Notes: a model not told the origin generated them from the letters alone. DNA of 64,000 nt from Chinchilla lanigera (GCF_000276665.1 NW_004955516.1:5346409-5410408), one strand, 5' to 3'; shown: positions 46,012-58,188, numbered from the stretch's first letter. Translations and numbers: made by a program.

Positions 46012-48177
46012 GCATGTATTTACAAAAGAGAAGAAAAAGAACAACTTCTACTCTCTCTTTCACCATTTCTCTATAGTTATCCTTTCACTCACTCAGACAA
46101 GGACTTTGAAAAAGGAATGGAGACATTTAACAGGAACATGGTGCAATATTATATGGTGAAACAATGAAACACTTCATGAAATCCTAAAAGAAAATTCATA
46201 TGCATTTTCAATCATGTGTTACCGAATTGGCTTTGTTTGGTGCAACTCATATATAGGGCCAACTAAAAATTCAAAGTAAGAGCTGAGAAGTTAAATGAAG
46301 TGTGAGCTACCCAAAAATGCTTTTAATTCCATTTCAGTTTCAGTATCTACTTTTGTTAAAAACTATATTTACTCTCCTTATTGTGTTTGTACTTTCAACT
46401 TGATTGTTAGTTCTTGGAAGAAGAACTATGTGCAGAGTATTCACAGTATTGTATTAGGCAGTTGCAAACAAAAGAATCTATTTTGGTTGTTTCAACTATA
46501 AAACCGATTTACAGATAAAGGTATTTGGTAACTCAGATAGTTATTTTCTAGACAAACGATCAAAATCATATACCATGACCTGAATAAAAACCACTTCTGC
46601 TGCCCCTGTCAAGAACTAAATGTCAAAAATTTAACCTTACTGCTACCATTCCTACTGCCAGCCACATGCTACACTTGTGTCAGGAATTCAAGTTTGCATA
46701 TGCCTTGGTTGTTATCTGTGCTGGTGCAAACAGAAACTCCATGCCAAGATTGTTTCTTATTTTATTTCCAAACATAAGTCTCTAACAGATAGATCTGATT
46801 CATGGAGCATTGCTTCCTGCAAAGAAGGTTGAGTTTTTGAATTAAGATTTTAGCACTGAGGAGGCAGGATTCAGGAGGTGGAGGTTGATTCAAATGTAGC
46901 AAAGCTTTTCAGAAGATGATAGGAAGATATGATTATGACACACACATGCTACAGCATATGGATACATTGCCTCATTTTTTGGCTCTTCTCTTTGTATTCT
47001 AGCCACTTTTCTCCATGATTGCATCAGCTAGATCCCATAGTATTTTCCTCAATACTTTTATACTTGAATATCTGCATGTGTAAACAACTGGCTTTCATTT
47101 CACAACTGAAGTTACACCGATTAGGTTAAACGTTCACTGTTGAATTCTCCAAAGCTTCAATTTTTTGTTAACCAGAGGTACTATCCTATTCAAATACATA
47201 ATGATCTGTGATGCTTTTATCACTTTGCTGTCTTGTGCCAAACTGCCTTTTACAAAGGATTTCTTTAGCACCAGCAACACTTGCTCTTTCTTGAATGAGA
47301 ATTTTTCCTTGGCCCACATATTCTCTGGCACCATGCTCATAGATTCTGGACCTAGGAAGCTTAGCTATGGCTTTATATATCTAAAGGTCTATATTTACTG
47401 GACAAACTTCTTGATGAAATGGAGCATCTATTTTAGAAGCAGACCAATACTGAAACAACAAAAACAACAGCAATTCCATAAATGGAAAAATTTATTCCAC
47501 ACCCACTGAGTACATTTATAATGTGCTGGGTACTGAATAGCAGGCAAGAGATTCAGAAATAAATAATAGAACACTGCAGTTTTCTATCGTACTAAGGATG
47601 TGTCTAGCAAGGGAGGCAGAAACCTTCAGCCTGACATAAGAGGAAGAAGGCAACTAGGAAGACACTAAGGTCTAGTTGCATGGCTGGAGGGGGCTATGTG
47701 TGTGTGGGGGCAATATTTGAGGTCATACTTTGCACATTTTAAGAGGTCTTGTGTTTCTACCTGTGTCTTTCATTTAAAAATTACTGACACAGAGTAAATA
47801 TGAGGAAATGTTATCATTCACAGTATGAGGATGAAGTGTGTATGAGGACTTTTGTGGTATTCTACCAACTGTTATATAGGTCTTCAATCATGTCAGTATA
47901 TTTGTTTAAAACAATAAAAATATTTCAGTACTTACAACTTCATAAATAGCCTATGATTTCCTAATATAATTGCTATATCTGATTTAGAGCCATGGTATCT
48001 CTTTCTATATGGAGTCTCATTCTAGTATTTGGCACATTCTTGACTTTTCTTACTGATGATAATATCATATCTGCATGCTGAAAAAAATATTAAACTGAAC
48101 TCTTATTCTGGCTTAATTCCCTCCAACAAGAACAATAGAGTTTTTAAAATGAGTGTGGCAAGAACTTCAGAAAGTTG
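46009..48177. other. Mostly unassigned stretch
   Basis: 2.2 kb of AT-rich DNA. A short L2-like inverted piece may lie at 47505-47570 (ccactgagtacatttataat, tgtgctgggtactgaatagc). No gene is supported. Confidence 0.35.
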
Positions 48178-48598
48178 TTATGGTTTGTGTCTAGATGTCC
48201 CTCCAAAGCCTCATGCAGTCATAGAGCTTTTTATGAGGTAGCCGAATCTAGAGTTTGTGATTGATTCATGGCTCAGTGCTGGGATTAAGTGTGCTGAGAT
48301 TAAGGATGGATGATTTCTGGGTCAGTTCACAGATTGGATCGGCACCACCCTAATCCTAGCAGTCTGGATGAGATAAAAAGGGCAGAAAGAGGCTTGTCTT
48401 CCACTTTTTGTGGTTATTGTTTTGCTGTCTTCTGCCACCATGAGCTGTTGCCCCTCTGCCACGTGCCACTCTGCCTTAGAGCCAGCCAATTATGGACTGA
48501 AACATCTACAACCTGTGAGCTAAATAACCATTCCTCTTTTAACTTTGCATGTCGGGTATTTATTTTGTCTCAGCAACAAGAAAGTAACTAAGACAAGT
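48178..48598 (+). mobile_element. MaLR-type solo LTR, sense
   Basis: tgttatggtttgtgtctaga, agcctcatgcagtcatagag, gcaccaccctaatcctagca, ctctgccttagagccagcca, tggactgaaacatctacaac and gagctaaataaccattcctc are present, ending agtaactaagaca. Same subfamily as 12706. Confidence 0.83.
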
Positions 48599-48599
48599 G

Positions 48600-49520
48600 A
48601 CCTTACAGTTTCTGAAAGTGAATTGTTGGCATAGAAACAAATGTATCTTAGACTTTAGAACACCATGTTCTTAAAAAGTCAGATAGAATGTGGTTATAAT
48701 CTCATGATCAGGGTTTGTAAAACATGCTCAAGAGAGATGAGAGATTCTAGGAATTCTTATCATGTAGTAAGAAATTAGACTAAAGAGATGTGAAAAAGGG
48801 AGGAATCTGAAGAAAGCAATGTGACTACACAGGGGTTCTCTGATACATCTAAAAGATAAAAGGAAAAAAAAAAACCAAAGGGAAATACAGGAGACTGGTG
48901 CCAATTTAAGTTTCAGTTCTACATTTCCTAGTGCCTAATATACAACACTGTGGGATGGAATAAGGCATAGAAAATTCAAAAGGCACCTGATCAGTCATCA
49001 CAACAGGACAGTGATATGATTGACAAAAGACACTAACAGACACCTTTGTAGAAGCTATAAAGTTTTTCCAATGGGAAAAGACATGAAAACTTATGCAGAT
49101 GCCTATAGAAAGCATCATGCTCCCCATTGGAAGTAGAATGTTCTAGTCTCCCCTAGAGCCATGGAAGTGAGGTGATGGGAGGAGCTCCCTTCCTTGAGTT
49201 TACACCCTCCTGGCTTCTTATTGCTTGATGTTTGGGAGTCTAGATACTGCCAGGTGCAAATAATGCATAAAAGTACCAAGCACATTTGAGTGTTTACAGG
49301 AAGACCTAGCAAAAGAATGATCAGTTTCTCAAGAGAATTCCCCAAAGGACTCTCAGGTTTCAGGCCCAAGTCATATTCCTTAGTACACACTCTGACCAAA
49401 GATTTAATATTTTTGTAGCATCACTTACATTTATGAATGTATGTGGGTGTATGATACTGACTTTTTGAACTATACAGTGAAAGGACTATACTGAAAAATC
49501 CAATATTGAGTTAATTGTAG
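48600..49520. other. Unassigned stretch
   Basis: 0.9 kb, no gene or clear repeat. Two reverse frames (48906-49127, 49115-49399) have no domain. Confidence 0.4.
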
Positions 49521-49521
49521 C

Positions 49522-49552
<31 letters not shown>

Positions 49553-49584
49553 AGCTTTTACTTTGATGAACAATTGGTTAATCT

Positions 49585-49738
49585 TTTTTTTTTCTTTTTT
49601 GAGACAATGTCTCATTATGCAGTTCAGGCTGACCTTGAACTTACTATGTACCCCAGGCTGGCCTCAAACTTGTACAATCCTCCTGCCTCGGCCTTCTGAT
49701 TGCTCGGGTTATAAGTGTGTGCCATCTTCCCAGCTCTT
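49585..49738 (-). repeat. B1 SINE, antisense
   Basis: An inverted tail is followed by gagacaatgtctcattatgc, duplicated caggctgacc/ccaggctggcc, tcctgcctcggccttctgat and a diverged inverted 5' end. A T-rich (CTTTT)n-like run lies to its left (49525-49555). Confidence 0.83.
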
Positions 49739-49911
49739 CCTATTTTTTGGAGATACTAATTCACAATGACTTGATTATTTTCCTGTGGTATACTATATTA
49801 CATTTCCTTTTTAGCACTATCATGAATTTACGGTTTTATTTAGTGCTTCAGTTAGCTGCAGAAATTACTGTCATCTTTTGGGGATGAATAAATTATCTTT
49901 GTTTGGCCCAC

Positions 49912-50100
49912 TCTTCAGGTTAGCAATCCTCAAGAGTGGCTTTGTCCAGAGACAGTTTAGTTATCACAGCACTCTAGTCATCCAGTATGTAGAGCTCATG
50001 TCAGGGATGTTTTTAAACATTCAACAATGCCCAGGACAGCGTCCACAACAAAGAACTCTCCAGCCCAAAGTGTCTGTGGCTGAGAACATCTGTTTTTTTA
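49912..50100 (+). mobile_element. MER5A hAT-Charlie element, 5'-eroded
   Basis: tgtccagagacagtttagtt, gtagagctcatgtcagggat, acattcaacaatgcccagga, cagcgtccacaacaaagaac and tctccagcccaaagtgtctg follow MER5A order. Same family as 7698-8001 but more eroded and without an insert. Confidence 0.75.
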
Positions 50101-50432
50101 TGACAACCTCTGTATCCTTGTTAATACCACCTATAGACATTCTAAATGTTCTTGGGTGTGATCCAGGTACCTCTCACCCAAGTAATTCCTGGAACCTGGA
50201 TATTTAGAGGGTTCCAGCTTGCTTGTCCTTAGACCTTCAGTTAGGGAATGGAATCCTGCCTCCTTGAAGGTACTGTGTGGTCCTACTAAAACCTCATTCC
50301 TATCACTGTTGTGTGGTCATGATACCCTGGTCCTGGGCTTAATCACCTCTGACATGGGTTGGTCATGGATGAAGCTAGGCACCAGTTTGGCCTAATAACA
50401 TCTCATTTAAGCTTATAGTCTTTCTTCCTGTC

Positions 50433-50865
50433 TTAGTTACTTTTGTCATTCCTGAGACAAATACTTAATGCCCAAAGTTAAAGGGGGAAAGGTTTATTTA
50501 GCTCACAGTTTGTAAAGATTTCAGTCCATAATTGGCTGGCTCCAAGGCACAGTGGCACATGGCAGAGGAGCATCTGAAAGGAGAAACAGTTCGCGGTGTC
50601 AGAAGACAGCAAAAGCAAGCAAGGGAAAGGGGAGACAAACCTCTTACTGTCCCTTATATTGAATTTAGTCTACCAGGAATATGGGGGTGACAATTAAATC
50701 AGTGGAGTGATTTACTAATCATCCATCCTTAATCCCAACACCTTTAATTCTACAATTGCACCATGACTGAATCACATGCTCTAGATTTAGCCACCTATGA
50801 AAAAGCCCCACACATGACTGAATGAGGCTTTGGGGAGACGTATAGATACAAACCATAATACCTTC
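50433..50865 (-). mobile_element. MaLR-type LTR, antisense
   Basis: tgtcttagttacttttgtca, gggaaaggtttatttagctc, cagtccataattggctggct, ggagaaacagttcgcggtgt and the closing atgaggctttggggagacgt parallel the antisense copy at 2723-3151. Confidence 0.78.
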
Positions 50866-51047
50866 CAATCCCTAGGCTTTCTTATTGCCAAGTAGATGAT
50901 GAGAAGGAAAGAAACTTCTGTTCCTAATAGTTTATCCCACCAGAGGAGGTCTGAGCTGGGCCTGCAAAAGGAATGGGATACCTCACCCCACTTTGCCCCC
51001 ATACCCTCTCAGTCAGGCTACTCCTCCACTCATCCCTCTTTTGGACC

Positions 51048-51221
51048 ATGTTATGCATTGAATTTTCATATCCCATCCAAATTCATATGTTGAAGAGATA
51101 ACACTTAGTGTGCATATATTTGAAAACAGGGCCTTTAAGGGAGAAAGTGAGTTTGAATGAGGCCATAAGGATGGAGCCCTGATTTGATAGGATTATAAAA
51201 AGAGACAACATGGGGAGAATT
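51048..51221 (+). mobile_element. MLT1-type LTR, truncated by L1
   Basis: tgttatgcattgaattttca, caaattcatatgttgaagag, ggccataaggatggagccct and ttataaaaagagacaacatg are the first half of an MLT1 LTR. The L1 begins where its second half should be. Confidence 0.65.
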
Positions 51222-51845
51222 TGGGTGGGGGAAAGAAACTCTTATCCACTGTTGGTGGAAATGTAAATCAACACTAAGCAAACCAGTATGGAGGTGCCTC
51301 AAAATACTACAAATAGAGTTATGATTTGATCCAATTATACCACCCCAGTACATACCCAAAAGAATTAAAGTCAGCATACTGTAAAGATACCTGTACAACC
51401 CGTGTTTATTGTAATGCAGTTGACAATAGTTCAGGAATGGACACTGCCTAGGTGCCTGTCAATGGATGAATGGATAAAAAATATGGTATATATACACAGT
51501 GTGAGGTCATTTTGCCTTAAAGAAGAATGAAATGATGTCATTTGCAGGAAAATAAATGGAACTGGAAATCAACATGCTAAGCAAACTGTGTCAGAATCAG
51601 AAATAAAAAATACTGCATATTTTCTCTCTTATGTGGAATCTGGAAAACAGAAAGGTCAATGACATGAATGTAGAAGGGAGATTATTAGAGAAGAGAAAGG
51701 TAAGTAAGGGAAGGGAAAAAGCAAGGGCGTTACGGGGAAGTAGAAATGATCAAAGTACATTATATACATGTAGAAATATGCCAAAATGAAACCCATTAGC
51801 CTGTGTAATTAATATGTACTTTCTCTATCTGCTTACATTGTGCAG
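51222..51845 (+). mobile_element. LINE-1 3' end, sense
   Basis: ccactgttggtggaaatgta, aaccagtatggaggtgcctc, acatacccaaaagaattaaa, gaatggacactgcctaggtg, ggatgaatggataaaaaata, ggtcattttgccttaaagaa and tctcttatgtggaatctgga give the standard L1 ORF2 end and 3'UTR. No intact frame. Confidence 0.82.
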
Positions 51846-52960
51846 CTCTTATTTTTTGTAGTTTTTTATTATTTTATTTGTACATTTTAGATACACATAA
51901 TGATAACATTCATCATAGGGAATTTGTATCTGTACATGTTATATCTTGCTTCTTTTTTCCCACTCCACCCCTTCAACCCCTCTTCTCTTGCTTATTTACA
52001 AAGCTTTGTTTCCAGTTTTTCCTTCTACTCCTTTTTTCCCTTGTTCCTTCTTTCCTTTTCCCTTCCCATCTTCCTTGTTTCCCTCCTCATTTGAACATTT
52101 TGCTCCCATTTCACAATATCTATTATGCACTTTGGGCCTTATTTACACTTTTGGTTTCTCACATTGGAGAAAATTGTGTTGTTTAAACATGTGTGCTTGA
52201 TTTATTTCACCTATGAATATGATCTCAAGGTGCATTCATTTATCTATAAGTATATCAAGCTTATTCTTCTTTATGGAACAATAGTACTCCATTGTATAAA
52301 AAAACCCATTTTATTTATCCATTCATAGGTTGATGAGCATCTGGGCCATGTCAAAGATTTAACTATTACAAACTGTGCTGTTATAAACATTGATGTGCAT
52401 ATATCACTGTGGTATGATGCTTTTAATTCTTTTGGGAAGAGAACAAGAGGGAGAACAGCTGGGTCAAAGAAGATCTAGTCCTACTTTTTTGGGGAATCTC
52501 CATACCTAATTTCCACAGTCTATACTCCTACTCAAAGTGGAGAAGGGTTTCTTTTTTCTCACAGCCCTACCAGCATTTGTTATTGACTGTTTTCTTGATA
52601 ATAGCCATTCTTTCTTAAGTGAGATGGAATCTCAGCATTATTTTAATTTTTGTCTCTCAAGTGATGTTGAACTTTTTTTATATATTTATTTAACATTTCT
52701 ACTTCATCTGAGAAGTCTGTAGTCATTTCAGATGCCCATGCTTTGATTGGGTTTTTTTAACTTGGGGGGTCTGACTTTTTAGAGTTTTTTATATGTTCTA
52801 CATAGTAGTCCTTTACCAGAGGAACACCTGGCAAAAATTTTTCCCACACTGTGGGTTGTCTCTTCACTTCATTGGTGGTTTCTTTTGCTGTGCAAAAGCT
52901 TTATAATAAGATAAAACCCCAGTTGTTGATTCTTCGTGGTAGTTCCTGTGAGATAGGGGT
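51846..52960 (-). mobile_element. LINE-1 3' end, antisense
   Basis: An inverted T-rich tail is followed by the inverted 3'UTR (ctcccatttcacaatatcta, acatgtgtgcttgatttatt) and ORF2 end (tactccattgtataaaaaaa, agcatctgggccatgtcaaa, ttccacagtctatactccta, ctttaccagaggaacacctg). It is related to the L1s at 34.6-42.9 kb and abuts the sense L1 end tail to tail. Confidence 0.83.
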
Positions 52961-53344
52961 TTTGTTCCAGTGGCTTGCAGTGTCAAGGTGAAGCTGCCAA
53001 GTTCAAGTTGGCAGCAGATCAACAAGCTAGCAAGAGACACATGAAGTGCTACAAACTAAACAAAATGGGTTCCAGTCTCATAGGCAGAAACCAGCCCAAA
53101 CTTCAGTGGAACTAAAGGTGTAGCCTTGGTGGAATTGCCAACTACCCTGTACAGCTACGGCTGGCTTGCTGAGATTAATCAACACAGATCTAGACTCTGT
53201 CTGCCCACTTTGTCTACCAGTGACAGCCGAGACATGCCTTGAAGTGACTTTGGAGAGGTTGACTACTCTATTATTATATTTTAGGAAGCTGGTTTTATTT
53301 CCAACCAAAATTACACCCACAATTATCAAGTCAGTTATTTACTT

Positions 53345-53510
53345 TATTTTTTTTCTTTTTTGTCTTTTTGAGTCAAGGTCTCACTATGCAATTCTGGCTC
53401 ACCTTGAGCTCACTTTGTAGCCCAGGCTGGTCTCGAACTTGCAGTGATCCTCCTGCCTCAGCCTTTCAAGTGCTGGGATTACAGACATGTGCCAGCCTCC
53501 TGGCTCATTT
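53345..53510 (-). repeat. B1 SINE, antisense
   Basis: An inverted poly-A tail is followed by gagtcaaggtctcactatgc, then caccttgagctcactttgta, gcccaggctggtctcgaact (second duplication unit) and cctgcctcagcctttcaagt. Confidence 0.87.
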
Positions 53511-53601
53511 ACTATTTTAATTGCATTATCACAATATTATTTCAACTAGTATATCGTTAGCCTTCTGTACACACATTCAATCAAGGATCAAAAATATTCA
53601 G

Positions 53602-53728
53602 AAAGTCAGACTTTGTGGTACACACCAATAATCCCTCAATCTGGTAGACTAGGGCGGGAGGATTACAAGCCCAGCCTGGGAAATTTAGCAAGCTGGGGTA
53701 GACCCTATCTCAAAAACTTTTTAAAAAT
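53602..53728 (+). repeat. B1-related SINE, sense, without the long duplication
   Basis: actttgtggtacacaccaat, ctagggcgggaggattacaa, gcccagcctgggaaatttag and gtagaccctatctcaaaaac form the B1 half of a B1-dID-like SINE without an obvious ID part. Confidence 0.7.
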
Positions 53729-53844
53729 TTGAAGGGGAGACATCTGTCTTGAACACATATCAGTTTTTCTCTTATCATTCCTGAAATGAGACATTGCAAT
53801 TATTTACATAGCATTTTCAGTATATTAGGTATTATATGTAATCT

Positions 53845-54000
53845 ACAGATGATCTAAAGTATGCTGAAGGTTGTACACAGGTTATGTGCAAATACGATGC
53901 TGTTGTTATATAAGGGACTTGAGTACCTGCAAATTTCTGTATGGGGGTGCGGCTGCTTCAACCAATCCCTCAGCAGATGGTAAGGGACGACTGTACATGC
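53845..54000 (-). mobile_element. MER2/Tigger-like fragment, antisense
   Basis: gtacacaggttatgtgcaaa, tatataagggacttgagtac, tcaaccaatccctcagcaga and aagggacgactgtac resemble an inverted Tigger-type nonautonomous element end. Confidence 0.65.
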
Positions 54001-55689
54001 GAACAGTGGGTTATTTTGAAAATGATGGCATGTAACTATCAAATTCTCAACCATACTTAAGCAAATAAACACCTTCTTATCAACCTTTATGCAATCAAAC
54101 ACTAACTTTAAATTAGAAGTTTCAAAACAATTTTTTTCTTGTACCCCTTAAAAATAGATGTTTTATTCCTCATTAAAATACCGTTGCTTTCCATTTGAAA
54201 AGTTCCTGATCCAATGAGAAGATTATTTTTGAGTGGCTGTCTCTGAATTCATTTTAAAAGCCCAATTAGTTTGCACAAATCTTAGAGCTCTAAGGTCAGA
54301 ACAGACAGTAAAGCCAAAGGTTTAGTACACAATATTTAACACATAGTTACTCATAATTAGGACCATAATGTGGACACAGTTTTTCTTTATCTATTTTTTT
54401 CAGGTAAGATTAGTGAAGACTGAGATTTATTTAATTTTATCATTATTATCACAACTTCTTCCCACATTTAAAGCTTCTTAGGTCTTTAATTCTTATTGTT
54501 ATAAAATCTGTTGCTCCTGAAAAAAGTATAAACTAGAGGCAAAGGATTTTCTCTAATTTTCACTTCTCCTTTCACACATCTAAAATACCAGAGACATACC
54601 CAATGTCTGCTGTGAAACTGCTTTGGTCTCAATTTCTGGTACTGCCCAGTCTGGATTTTGCAGTTTTATTTCCTAGTATAAGACCTCAGGTTGAAGTGAC
54701 AGAAGCAAGTTGAAAATTATAACTGTAACCATTTCCAATATACAGTCCAACATTTCATACTATGTAGAATCAAGGAGCCAGTTGATGTGTTTCACTGAAA
54801 TGATTCTTCTTTCTTCACTCCTAACTATATATATTTTAAACAATAATATTGGTCCGCTTGTTACATTAGCATTCTGGTAACAACATCTTTGTGATTTCTG
54901 TATCATGCATGTCCAAACTTACGGCTTGCCTGGGCCTCATTAAGTGAAGAAGAATTATCTTGGGCTACATATAAAATATGTAATATTGTAAATGCATATA
55001 GATACAGTAAGTAAATGTCTTTTTTCATATTTGTTATTATAACATTGAAAACGAGAGCAAGTGCTCTGCAGGTGACAGATTGGGTACATCTGTCTAGTTC
55101 TGTTTATCAACACAGCGGCTGAGCTTTAAGGGCTTGATAGTAATAAGTGGTATGATCCACAGAAAGAACAATGGACACAGCTAGGAGTACAGTTTTTATG
55201 AAAATGGTAAAACGAAGTGGAAGATATAAATATAACCTTAGGTGAAGGTAAGGCATTCTGGCTTCCCAAAGATCCTCACAGGAACATTCTGCTGTGGATG
55301 ACACAACCAATATGGACCAATATTTTGCAATAGGGAAAAGAACTTTCTTTTGCCATTCTCATGGAGTCCATAGACTCCTAAAAGCCCTCCACAATCCACA
55401 TGACTGTTGTGGACACTCTATATACCCTCCCTCCATCTTCAAAACAACTACACACCATTCCTGGACATTTGCTTTAGATTTGGGTGAAGAGGGGATAATT
55501 TTTAAAAAGCATCTGCCAACAGCCACAGGCTTTCATTTTATCTGATGTTCAGCCTTGCAGCACCCATATCAAACAGATCTCTCCCTGCAGCTACCTCTTC
55601 TATGTATCACATATTGGTTGAGGATTAACACTCAGTTAATTGAACAAAGGGAAACTCCACAGATATCTTTGCCTTCAACTTTCTCATTC
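54001..55689. other. Unassigned stretch, possibly conserved in part
   Basis: 1.7 kb without clear repeats. 54180-54420 looks like functional non-coding DNA rather than decayed repeat (several ATTA cores, few low-complexity runs), but this is only texture. Frames at 55107-55310 and 55294-55545 have no domain. Confidence 0.3.
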
Positions 55690-56716
55690 CTGTAATCTAA
55701 CCAATTTCCAGTTCCTGTGGAGTCTTGGGAACTATGTCTTATACCATCTCCTTTTCTCTTCTAACAGGTGCTCCTACCTTTCCAAACAGACTTATATCTT
55801 CTCTTTTTCTATGCAATATCCCAAAATGAGCTCATCTAGTTTCTTGGATTACAGTACCATAATTTTGCTGATGAGTCATAATCTTATCTCCAGCCAAAGG
55901 AATTCTTTAAATTGCTGACTCACACATCCCACATGTCCACTTGGTGTTTTCATTTATGTGTCTTAGAGATATTGCAAGCTTCACATGTCCGGAACAGAAT
56001 AATTAATTTTCCATCCCAAATGTATCTTCTTCCAATAGTCTTCTCTAGCTATTAGTAAATGGCATCGCTTTCCATACAGGAAGTTGGTTCAGAAACAATC
56101 TTGATACTTCCTTTTCCCTAACTCCCTAAATTCAATTCACATGGCAAGGCATGCTGATGCACCACGTGTATCCTCATTTCTCCATCCCTAGAGTCACCAC
56201 CTTAGATGAGGGTACAATCATTCTACCATTATCTCTCACCCAGATTGCTGCAACAAGTGTTATCTAGCCTACACTATTCTACACTTACTTCTTTCTAAGT
56301 AATTCTCTCCATGCTATCAAGAACACTTTTGAAACATGAACTGGCTTGTAGTGCTTTGTTACAACCTCTAAATGGCTTCCTGTTCCATTTACAGATCCTT
56401 ACAAGGCCCTGCCTATCTCTCCAACCTCATCTCAAACCAGGGACTCCCAATTTGGGTAATAAGCTTCAGTCATGCTGAGCTTCTTAAAGTGCCTATAAGC
56501 TGCTAAGCTCTTTCCAGCTTTGGAAACTGCAACTGCTGGCCTGTCTGCTTAGAATGCTACTATCGGTATTTGCATGACCAATTTGTTCCCATCGTTTAGG
56601 TCCGAGCTCAACTGTCATATCTCCTATGCAGCCTTCTTACTACACCTAAAGTAGGCCACTTTGATTACTCTTCAGTGAAACCATTTATGTCCTTCAGAAG
56701 ACATCATTATTTGTAA
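55690..56716 (+). mobile_element. LINE-2 3' part, sense
   Basis: cacacatcccacatgtccac, attatctctcacccagattg, ggcttcctgttccatttaca, aaggccctgcctatctctcc and ggtccgagctcaactgtcat follow L2 order for about 1 kb. It ends immediately before the Tigger1 TIR. Confidence 0.75.
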
Positions 56717-56718
56717 TA

Positions 56719-57050
56719 CAGGCATACTTCAGAGATATTGTGAGTTCCATTCCACAACATTAAAAGTGATATTACAATAAAGTAAGTCACACAAAGTTTT
56801 TGCCTCCCCAGTGGATGTAAAAGTTGTGTTTACACTGTCCTATGGATCATTAAGTGTGCAATAACACTATATCTATAAAACAACAAACATGTTTTAAGAA
56901 ATATTTTACTGCTAAAAAGTGCTAATGATCATCTGATCTATTAGAAAAGCAGACTTGCTCCATGCAGATTTGCCACTAAGCTACAGTTTGTAATTATTCA
57001 GTATCTGTGAAATCCAGTAAAGCAAATTGCTATAAAAAGAAGTATGCCTA
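56719..57050 (+). mobile_element. Nonautonomous Tigger1 element, 332 bp, with TA TSD
   Basis: The left TIR caggcatacttcagagatat and right end aaaaagaagtatgccta are inverted repeats. Internal text (ataaagtaagtcacacaaag, gtgcaataacactatatcta, ttttactgctaaaaagtgct) is Tigger1. TA dinucleotides flank it at 56717-56718 and 57051-57052, the target duplication of mariner/pogo transposons. The transposase gene is deleted. Confidence 0.9.
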
Positions 57051-57379
57051 TAGTTGTAGTTGTCTCTTTGTTTTGGTGGTGATTTGTCTGGGTGGTTCTC
57101 TGCAGTATTGGAAATATACCGATAATTTAATAATCTGCTGTTAAATAATACATTTTACATTTGTCTGTGTTTAAAGACTTTGGATATTTTGCCAGATGTT
57201 GACAGTGTTGACACTATATTATTTACAGATTGAATATCCATTATCCCAAATACTTGGGATTGGAGGAGTTTCAGGTTTTTTCAGATTTTGAAGTATCTAC
57301 ATATATGTAATGAGATCTCTTGGGGATGGGCCTCAAGTCTAAACACAAAATTAATTTATATTTCACATGCACCTGTAAA

Positions 57380-57380
57380 A

Positions 57381-57419
<39 letters not shown>
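57380..57419. repeat. (TA)n microsatellite
   Basis: About 40 bases of pure TA directly preceding the inverted B1 tail. Confidence 0.97.
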
Positions 57420-57427
<8 letters not shown>

Positions 57428-57572
57428 TTTTCTTTTGAGACAGGGTCTTGCTTTGTAATCCAGGCTGGGTTTGAACTCACTATGTAGCCTCGACTGACCT
57501 TGACCTTGCCATCCTCCTGTCTCAGCCTCCTGAATGCTAGAATTATAGGCATACATCACCACACTTAGCTAG
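57420..57572 (-). repeat. B1 SINE, antisense
   Basis: An inverted poly-A tail is followed by gagacagggtcttgctttgt, ccaggctgggtttgaactca, tgtagcctcgactgaccttg, ctgtctcagcctcctgaatg and a diverged inverted 5' end. The internal duplication is visible. Confidence 0.88.
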
Positions 57573-58083
57573 GTGTATATAATATTTACATAAAAATTTT
57601 AGCGTACGTGTGTTTCGACTGTGACCTGTCATATAAGGTCAGACATGAAATTTTCCATCTATTTAATCATGTCAGCACTCAAAATATTTCACAGTTTGGA
57701 GCACTTCAGATTTCACATTTTTGTACCAGAAATGTTCAACTCATATAATGTTTGGGACTCTTAACAACATAAAATAATCTACCTTTTCAGTACTTTGATC
57801 TCCATTTTATATCTATTAGTATTGTATGTAGTTGTGTACAATGGAGAACATAATATACAGTGGCTTAAACAAATAAGGCAACTACTATTTTCTCCTATAG
57901 TCAAAGTCTGCAAACAGGTCATGAGGGCTAATATGGTGGTCCAATAATGCCACAGGGAACACAGGCTTTTTTGTTTTCCTGCCTTGTCATGATAATATGC
58001 AGCTTTTGTTTACTTAGTTGCAAATGCATTAGTGAATCTCATAGTGTTACAACCACACTCCAGGTCAGAAGAAAGCTTTCTTC

Positions 58084-58188
58084 TTTTTTTTTTTTTTTTT
58101 TTTGGTTTTTTTCCGGTACCAGGAACCGAACTCACGACCTTGCGCTTGCCAGGCAGGCGCTTTGCCGCTGAGCTAAATCCCCAGCCCC
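58084..58188 (-). repeat. Young ID SINE, antisense, with TSD
   Basis: An inverted poly-A tail is followed by the reverse complement of an ID unit from ccggtaccaggaaccgaact to gctgagctaaatccccagcc. The duplication gctttcttc flanks it at 58075-58083 and 58189-58197. It is near-identical to the copies at 10153 and 35212. Confidence 0.92.

Larger units (their letters stand above)
57222..57762 (+). mobile_element. Tigger-like element split by a (TA)n-B1 insertion
   Basis: Left: cagattgaatatccattatc, gatctcttggggatgggcct, caagtctaaacacaaaatta. Right: tcacagtttggagcacttca, gatttcacatttttgtacca, gaaatgttcaactcatataa. The left start and right end are inverted repeats of each other. The family within Tigger is not fixed. 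The middle holds a microsatellite and a B1. Confidence 0.72.
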
